A stretch of 64,000 nt of DNA from Hordeum vulgare subsp. vulgare. Lineage: Eukaryota; Streptophyta; Magnoliopsida; Poales; Poaceae. The stretch spans positions 335,957,948 to 336,021,947 of the forward strand of contig NC_058523.1 in NCBI RefSeq assembly GCF_904849725.1, given 5' to 3'. Below the pieces are notes generated by a model. It was not told where the DNA came from and ran no database searches. It saw only the letters and a list, made by a program, of their open reading frames with translations. Positions 58,093 to 64,000 of this stretch are shown piece after piece. How positions within the stretch are numbered: the stretch's first letter is position 1; every line of letters starts with the position of its first letter. The position numbers and the translations under genes were made by a program.

Positions 58093-59699
58093 TGATATGT
58101 CTCTGTCGTATCTACTTTTCCAAACTCTTTTGCCCTTGTTTTGGACTCTAATTTGCATGATTTGAATGGAACTAACCCGGAGTGACGCTGTTTTCAGCAG
58201 AATTGCCATGGTGTTGTTTTTGTGCAGAAATGAAAGTTCTCGGAACATGCTGAAAATTTACGGAGAATATTTCTGGAAAATATGAAAAATACCTGCGCAA
58301 AGATCCACCGGAGGGGACGGGCCAGTGGGCCATAAGCCCTGTTGCCGCGGCCCCCTGGCCGCAGCAACCAAGCTTGTGGGGGCCACGTGGCTCTGCCGCA
58401 CCAAAACTCAGCTCTATTTATTCCCTTACGTCCCGAAAAAAATCAAGAGAGAAGATTTCATCGCGTTTTTGATCCAGAGGCGCCGCCACATCTCGTTCTT
58501 CATCTGGAGCGCAGATCTGGAGTCCGTTTTGGGCTCCGGATCAAGGAGATCGTCACCATCGTCATCATCAACCTTCTTCCCTCTCCAATTCCATGAAGCT
58601 CTTCATCGTTCGTGAGTAATCTATTCGTAGGCTCGCTGGTTGATGATGAGTAGGATGAGATCTACCATGTAATCGAGTTAGTTTTGACGGGGATTGATCC
58701 CTAGTATCCACAATGTTCTGAGATTGATGTGGCTACTACTTTGCCATGCTTAATGCTTGTCACTAAGCCCGACTGCCATGATTTCAGATCTGAAATTATT
58801 ATGTTGTCACCAATATATGTGTGTTTTAGATCCGATCTTGCAAGTTGTAGTTACCTACTATGTGTAATGATCCGGCAACCCCAGAGTGACAATAACCGGA
58901 ACCACTCCCGGTGATGACCATAATTTGAGGAGTTCATGTGTTCACCAAGTGCTAATGCGTTGGTCCGGTTCTTTATCAAAAGGAGAACCTTAATATCCCA
59001 TAGTATCCATTTGGACCCCGCTGCCATGGGAGGGATGGACAATAGATGTCATCCAAGTTCTTTTGCCTAAGCACGTATGACTACACACGGAATGCATGCC
59101 TACATCATATTGACAAACGGGAGCTAGCCACATATCTCTCCGTATTATAACTGTTGCATGATGAATGTCATCCAAATAAATCACCGATCCATTGCCTGCG
59201 AGTTTGACCCACTGCTGCTATTACTTGTCTTGCTCTCGTGCTGCTACTGTTACTTGCTTTGCTCTGCTGTTGTTACTACTATTGCTGCTACTGTCACTTG
59301 CTGCTACTGTTACTTGCTTTGTCATGTTGCTGTTGCCGCTACTAATGTTACTTGCTACTGTTGCTACTTGCTACTGCTGTCACTATTGTTGTTCCTTGCC
59401 ATTGTTTTTACTCGTTATACTGCTGCTACCTGCTACAATACTTTTCTGGTGCCATTGATACAACCCTTAGGAACAGTCTGCCTTGTCAACAGATCATTTC
59501 TGGTACCGTTGCTATCATACTACTTTGTTGTTGATACTTTGCTTGTAGATACTAATCTTTCAGGTGTGGTTGAGCTGACGCCTCAACTGCTAATACTTGA
59601 GAATATTCTTTCACTTCCCGTCGTGCGAACCAATAAATTTAGGTTGAATACTCTACCCTCGAAAACTGACGCGATCCCACGCGCTGGTGGGCTATTGCA
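58093..59699 (+). repeat. 5' LTR of N4
   Basis: Begins tgatatgtctctgtcg and ends in a degenerate gggctattgca. Most of its length aligns with the N3 LTRs. A (GCT/ACT/GTT)-rich tract fills 59,208-59,400, giving spurious Leu-rich frames. Primer-site-like words lie inside it at 59,447 and 59,501. Confidence 0.75.
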
Positions 59700-59741
59700 A
59701 GACAATTTCCAATTGTTGAGCAATTGGAAGCAGCTCTTTTC

Positions 59742-59877
59742 TGGCTCCGTTGCCGTGGAGGCATCAAGTCAGGAATAGTTGCACGTCAGCAGCATTTTTC
59801 TGGCGTCTTTGCCGGGGAGGCATCAAGTCAGGAATAGTTGCACGCGAGCAGCATTTTTCTGGCGCCGTTGCCGGGGA
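59742..59877 (+). repeat. Triplicated tRNA-Asp primer-binding site
   Basis: Three copies at 59,742-59,759, 59,801-59,818 and 59,860-59,877 are spaced exactly 59 bp, each followed by ggcatcaagtcaggaatagt or the gag leader. Only the third is a perfect TGGCGCCGTTGCCGGGGA; the first two have 2-3 changes. The repeat lies between LTR and gag. Confidence 0.88.
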
Positions 59878-59928
59878 AGGGATGGCTATATTCTCTGAGT
59901 CACTTGGGATTTATATCTGCAGATCACT

Positions 59929-60278
59929 ATGAAGAATCTGAAAGATCCAAAAACCAAAGTCTTGCCCTCAGCTACTAGGGGAGGTAAGGAACTGCCATCT
60001 AGCTCTGCACTTGATTCACCTTCAGTTATGAGTAAGTTTGCGACACCACCTCCTGCCAGAAATCTTGATATGTCGCCTGTGGTTGATGATGCTTATCATG
60101 CTACTATGCCTGATGATGCTTATGATGCTACTATGCCTGATGATGCTAGAGATGCTATGCCTGATACTGCTAGAGATACTATGCTTGATACTGCTAGAGA
60201 TACTATGCTTGATACTACCTTGCCGGATGATACTAGAGATGCTATTTTGCCTAATGATGCTATGCTTGATACTGCTAG
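59929..60278 (+). pseudogene. N4 gag N-terminus (cut by E3)
   Basis: Starts MKNLKDPKTKVLPSATRG and closely matches the N3 gag start (36,580, minus). After KFATPPPARNLDMSP it diverges into in-frame repeats of 7-9 residues (DDAYDATMP, DTARDTML), apparently an expansion of short DNA repeats at 60,085-60,260. E3 then interrupts it, and the frame gains six residues from the E3 LTR before a stop at 60,300. It would be the first part of the particle protein. Confidence 0.75.
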
Positions 60279-60767
60279 TGTTGGGGATATTAAATGTTGA
60301 TAACCCGCCCTAGTTGGGCCGGGTCACCAAATCAGGTGATTCACCTGAGCGTGGTTTGGGCCTTGGCCTGGCAAGACCGAAGGTTGTATGGCGGTTTATA
60401 ATTTCTGGAAGGTCTCCAAGCTTTAGAAGATGGCGACTTAGAGACCGTAGAGGTCACGATTTGTAGGAAGGAAAGTACCCTTGTAAACCCTAGGGGTTCG
60501 ACCTGTATATAAAGGCGAGTCCCAGGGAAGAAGAGGGCAGGTTAGAAATCATCGAGTGCTAGGTTTGGCGAGTTACGCCCTCCTTGTAATCGAAACTACA
60601 TCAATACAACTCAAAGAAGGACATAGGACTTTACCTCCTCACGAGGGGCCGAACCTGGGTAAATCGCCGTGTCTCTCCTATTCAACCCCTTTGAGTCGCC
60701 ACTAAGGTGTGATGGCTCCAGTACTAAGTCCTTTCTCGAGGACATCTGCCGTGACAAAACCACGACA
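60279..60767 (+). repeat. 5' LTR of E3
   Basis: 489 bp from tgttggggatatt to aaaccacgaca. The TATA box tatataaa is at 60,506-60,513. It matches the E1 and E2 LTRs. The primer site TGGCGCCCACCGTGGGGC (tRNA-Lys) follows at 60,770-60,787. Confidence 0.9.
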
Positions 60768-60854
60768 GTTGGCGCCCACCGTGGGGCCTACGCACGCTGG
60801 AGTTGAGTTCTCAAAGGGAGCCCTGCCAGGGTTTGGGAGTTACGGATAGGGCTC

Positions 60855-63100
60855 ATGACCCGGAGCCGCTGCTGGAAGACCTACATCGACAACCAGCAAT
60901 GGGGGCCCGAAGTGGATTCGATCTCTGGTTACAGGGTCCCCTTCGGCAAGATCAACATCTTCATCGGCATGATCGGATCATCCGTGCCTGAGCCGGACAT
61001 CTCCATCGACATCGTCGAGCCGGCCAGGTACGTCCGCCCAGTAGTGATGCCGAATCTGACTCGCCCGGTCTTTGTTGGGTTCACACAGGGATCGGAGGAG
61101 CCAGAACGCTCGGCGACCCAGGAAACTACACCAGTCAACTCTGATGACGAATCATCCATGGGCGATTCAGATTCAATCCGGTCTCTACATGGGGATTGTC
61201 TTGGGGGCTTGTCGCTGGCCATGGACCCCGAAGTCCTTGACCGAACCCACCGCCAGATCGCCATTTATATGTTGGGGGTGACTCAACCCTCGCAAAACCC
61301 CACAGGAGGCAATGGAACCGGCGAGACGTCTAGAAGCCCGGCTGCTATCCTGGTGGAATTAGCGGCGGAGATCACAAGGTTGATGGCGACCCCCCTCACA
61401 CCAGATAGGAGGAGGAGATATACGCGGAGCTGGCGAAACTCAGAGAGGCAGTGGCAAAGGCTCATCGGGATACCGAGGTGGAGTCCGCCAGGATCGAGAC
61501 TCGGCAAGCTCAAATTGCACCCGAAAGGATGCGCTTAAATACTGACAACTGGCGGCTCGAAAGACACCAGCACGCATCCGACGCCGTCCATCAACGGAGA
61601 CACCAAGGTCGCCTGCCCCATGATCTCAACCCGACCCGCCTGTTCAGCACTCCACGAACCCCTAGGGTGGGAGCCGCCCCAGGGGGAGGACTGGGTCAAC
61701 CGCCTAACCCGCCGGTTCAGACGGTTGAGGATCGCATTCCCCGATTCTGGACGCCTCAAGGCCACTTTTCCAACCCAGTGGACAACGTCCTTGCTGCAAC
61801 TCGCCATCTGGAATCTCTTCCGATTCACGGCACCACTCCTGCCGAGATAGAAGCAAGGAATGCCATTGAGATGTTGAAGAAGGCGGTGGTTCAAAACGCC
61901 TAGTTCTCACATAGCCGAGATAGGCTGCATTCCACTCCCCAGGCGAGTTACACCAGAAGTCGGCCAGAGGACCAGCCCGCCGTGAACAGCGGGCCGTGAC
62001 CCATCCCTCAGGACAACCCGCCTGATCTTTAGAACCTGCCGGGCCGGGATCTCCCGAACACCCAAGTCGCCCCGGCCCCTCTCGTCGGGAGCGGTGGGCG
62101 AGTGGGGGTGCCATGCTTGGCCCCCGCCCTTCGTAACGAAAGGATGCCCAAAGATTTTAAGGGACCAAGAAAGGTGCCTAACTACACCCCGGACCTTGAG
62201 CCAACATCGTGGGTCGAGAGTTATGAAATCGCCATGGACATGCTCGACGTAAACGAGGAAGTTTGCGCTAGATACTTCACGATGATGCTCGAGGGGTCAG
62301 CACGTACTTGGTTGAAAATCTTACCTCCCAACTCCATCCAGACCTGGGCCGAGTTGAAAGAGCGATTCATCAAAAACTTCCGAGGAACTTGCAAACGTCC
62401 GATGACGATCGTCGATCTGCAGCACTGTGTTCAGCGCCCTGATGAGTCGGCCTACCATTGGTCACGGCAGGTTGCGGAAATTATCCATTCGTCAGATGGT
62501 ATTACGGCGGATCAGGCTGTGTTGATCCTCGAGCAGAATTGCCATTACGAACCCTTGGTGCAAAAATTGGGGCGACTCAAGCGAAAGGTCCAAGACATGG
62601 GAGAGCTGATGGACACCCTCACTAGGTACGCTGAAGCGGATGACACCAAAGATCCGAGTGAGGACGGTAAGGCTAATTCGCCCAAGAAGGGCGAGTCATA
62701 CATAAATCATACCCGGTTCCAGGGACGTAACCGCGACAATCAAGGAGCCAATGGCAAGCGAAGACCACAAGAGGAGCCCTCGGATTTAGTCGCCAATACC
62801 AATGCCAACAGTGGCAACCAACACCAGAAGAAAAACAGGGGCTTTAGCGGGAAGAGGCCGCGTAACTATGAAGAGCTGCTCAAAGGCCCTTGCCTGCACC
62901 ATGCCACGGCAGACGGTCCGGCGACAAACTCCTAGGAGAACTGCTTCGTGATGCGGGAGTTTCAGGCGGAAGCGATCAAGAAAAGCCAAAGCGATGACCC
63001 GGACCAACGCCAGGAGCAGTTTGCCGCACCCAACCAACGACAGAACCCCTTCGGCGGTTTTCCCGAACAGGGGCCCCAGGGAGGCCCGCAGCCAAGCAGC
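60855..63100 (+). pseudogene. E3 gag
   Basis: Starts MTRSRCWKTYIDNQQWGPEV at the first ATG after the primer site. Frame 60,855 continues to about 61,400, then shifts into the frame used to 62,935 and beyond. In-frame stops lie at 61,901 (TAG, where E1 has a Gln codon), 61,997 (TGA), 62,030 (TAG) and 62,933 (TAG). The core 62,102-62,700 holds Retrotrans_gag features (MMLEGSARTWLKIL, TWAELKERFIKNFRGTC, VDLQHCVQR), followed by a basic tail and a Pro/Gln-rich linker. It matches E1 gag throughout. It forms the particle in active relatives. Confidence 0.85.
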
Positions 63101-63109
63101 GGCCAGTAT

Positions 63110-64000
63110 CCGGTGCACCATCACCGGGGTATAACCCGCCAGGAGCCTTTCAGCAGCCGCCCCCACAGGGGGCTCCGCAGGGTCAGGATGACAATGGAGG
63201 TTTCCGCAGCAATCCCAAACAGTTAAGCAATGGGCAGTATCACGTTTTCACCACCAATGCTTGCAGACGTGATAAGAAGGTGAGTCACCGGGTGTACAGT
63301 GTGTCTGAGCCAACACTTCCCAGGTACCTCCACTGGTCTGAACAGACCATATCATGGAGTAGGGAGGATCACCCGCCAAGAGTTGACAATCCTGGCGATT
63401 TAGCGTTGGTCGTGGCTCCCCAAGTTGGGGGGTACACCCTGTCCAAAGTGCTAACGGATGGTGGCAGCAGCATTAATATCTTATATTTTGACACTTTCCA
63501 AAGGATGAACCTATTGGAAAAGGACCTGATGCCTTCAACCACGATTTTCCACGGAATCGTCCCGGGCAAGTCGGCCTACCCCATAGGCCGAGTCAGACTC
63601 ATAGTGGCGTTTGGAACGGCGCAGAATTACAGGTCCGAGTCACTGATATTCGAGGTGGTCAAATTGAAAAGCCCCTACCATGCGTTATTTGGGCGGCCGG
63701 CTTACGCCCGCTTCATGGCTCGCCCGTGCTATGTTTACCTTAAGCTCAAGATGCCCGGTCCCAAGGGACCCATCACGGTCGATGGGGATAGAAGGATTGC
63801 AAAGGAATGTGAAGAAGGGGACGCGGCTTATGCGGAAGTCGCCTGCGCTGCAGAGGAGCTCAAACACCATCGGGCCAATGTTGACCCGGCGGACATGTCA
63901 CCCCTAAAGAAGCCAACGACAGATGCTGAGTCGCCCCTCAAGTTCAAACCAACGGATGACACTAAAACAATCGATTTCGTTCCCGGTGATTCATCCAAGC
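63110..64000 (+). pseudogene. E3 protease and linker (partial, open)
   Basis: A frame one register away from gag is open from about 63,000 to the end of the window. It reads PRYLHWSEQTISW, ALVVAPQVGGYTLSKVL and the active site TDGGSSINILY (DGGSS codons start at 63,457). It continues with SPYHALFGRPAYARFMA and the linker ANVDPADMSPLKKP that leads to RT. It has no stops in view. The shift from the gag frame lies between about 63,000 and 63,120. It is called a pseudogene because the upstream gag is broken; the protease part itself looks intact. Confidence 0.8.

Larger units (their letters stand above)
58093..60278 (+). mobile_element. N4: 5' part of an N3-family element
   Basis: LTR, repeated primer sites, and the start of gag, closely related to N3 but in plus orientation. 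E3 inserted into gag at 60,279 and the rest is not in the window. The LTR is 1,607 bp by my boundaries (58,093-59,699), longer than those of N3 because of a trinucleotide-like tract. Confidence 0.82.
60279..64000 (+). mobile_element. E3: E-family Ty3/gypsy element (5' part)
   Basis: 5' LTR, perfect tRNA-Lys primer site, gag and protease in order; the element leaves the window within the protease-RT linker. It inserted into N4 gag at gctag (60,274-60,278), with the second duplication out of view. It is better preserved than E1 but still has in-frame stops and frameshifts in gag, so this copy is probably inactive. Confidence 0.88.

Noticed and set aside
59158..59778. 206-codon Leu-rich frame
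   Set aside because: Produced by the GCT/ACT tract in the N4 LTR and crosses the LTR/leader border.
60770..60787. Match to a tRNA gene 3' end
   Set aside because: Only 18 bases next to an LTR; it is a primer-binding site, not a tRNA gene. No tRNA or rRNA gene is visible in the window.

Overview
The window is repeat-dense plant DNA. Its LTR families, high transposon load and deep nesting fit a Triticeae grass (wheat, barley, rye or Aegilops). That assignment rests on recalled family character and was not tested by a search. I recognise no ordinary single-copy host gene. Almost every base can be placed in LTR retrotransposons, one CACTA DNA transposon, a ~500-bp tandem array, or small gene-like islands.

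Left and centre (1-46,067): the main structure is one nested stack. A poorly coding LTR element (C) has its LTR at 2356-3019 and resumes at 44,069. It was split by a minus-strand Ty3/gypsy element, E1 (3020-44,068, near-matching duplications ccatg/ccaag). E1 carries a tRNA-Lys primer site, gag, a DGGS protease, RT, two RNase H domains and integrase. On the opposite strand, between integrase and 3' LTR, it has a spliced antisense ORF. This layout is that of the Tat/Retand group. E1 was itself broken by N1 (3866-10,819, plus), N2 (19,055-26,184, minus, duplication ATTGC), N3 (27,161-38,015, minus, duplications agtag/agcag) and a CACTA element (38,788-42,168, duplication GAC). N3 was hit again by a solo LTR of the N1 family (34,708-36,280, duplication CTCAG). 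The stack is therefore four layers deep at that point. To the left of C lie an LTR plus leader of element D (1-884) and an isolated LTR, N0 (885-2355).

Right part (46,068-64,000): gene-like GC-rich ORFs near 46.2, 56.5 and 57.6 kb flank a tandem array of ~500-bp units. The array is interrupted by E2 (48,803-55,503, plus), a 5'-truncated relative of E1 that keeps only the integrase tail, the antisense ORF and the 3' LTR. After 58,093 comes N4, the 5' end of an element of the N3 family with a triplicated primer-binding site. N4 is cut by E3 (60,279 to beyond the window), a third and better preserved E-family copy with LTR, primer site, gag and protease.

The N-type elements (N1-N4) all prime with tRNA-Asp. 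N1 and N2 encode only one unknown ORF; N3 has gag and protease plus an unknown 257-codon ORF but no RT or integrase. They probably depend on related autonomous elements. The most notable item is inside the CACTA element: a five-exon gene with consistent GT-AG introns, a B3-like region and only one apparent frameshift. Next are the multiplied primer-binding sites, and the conserved introns and hairpin minisatellite of the E-family antisense ORF.
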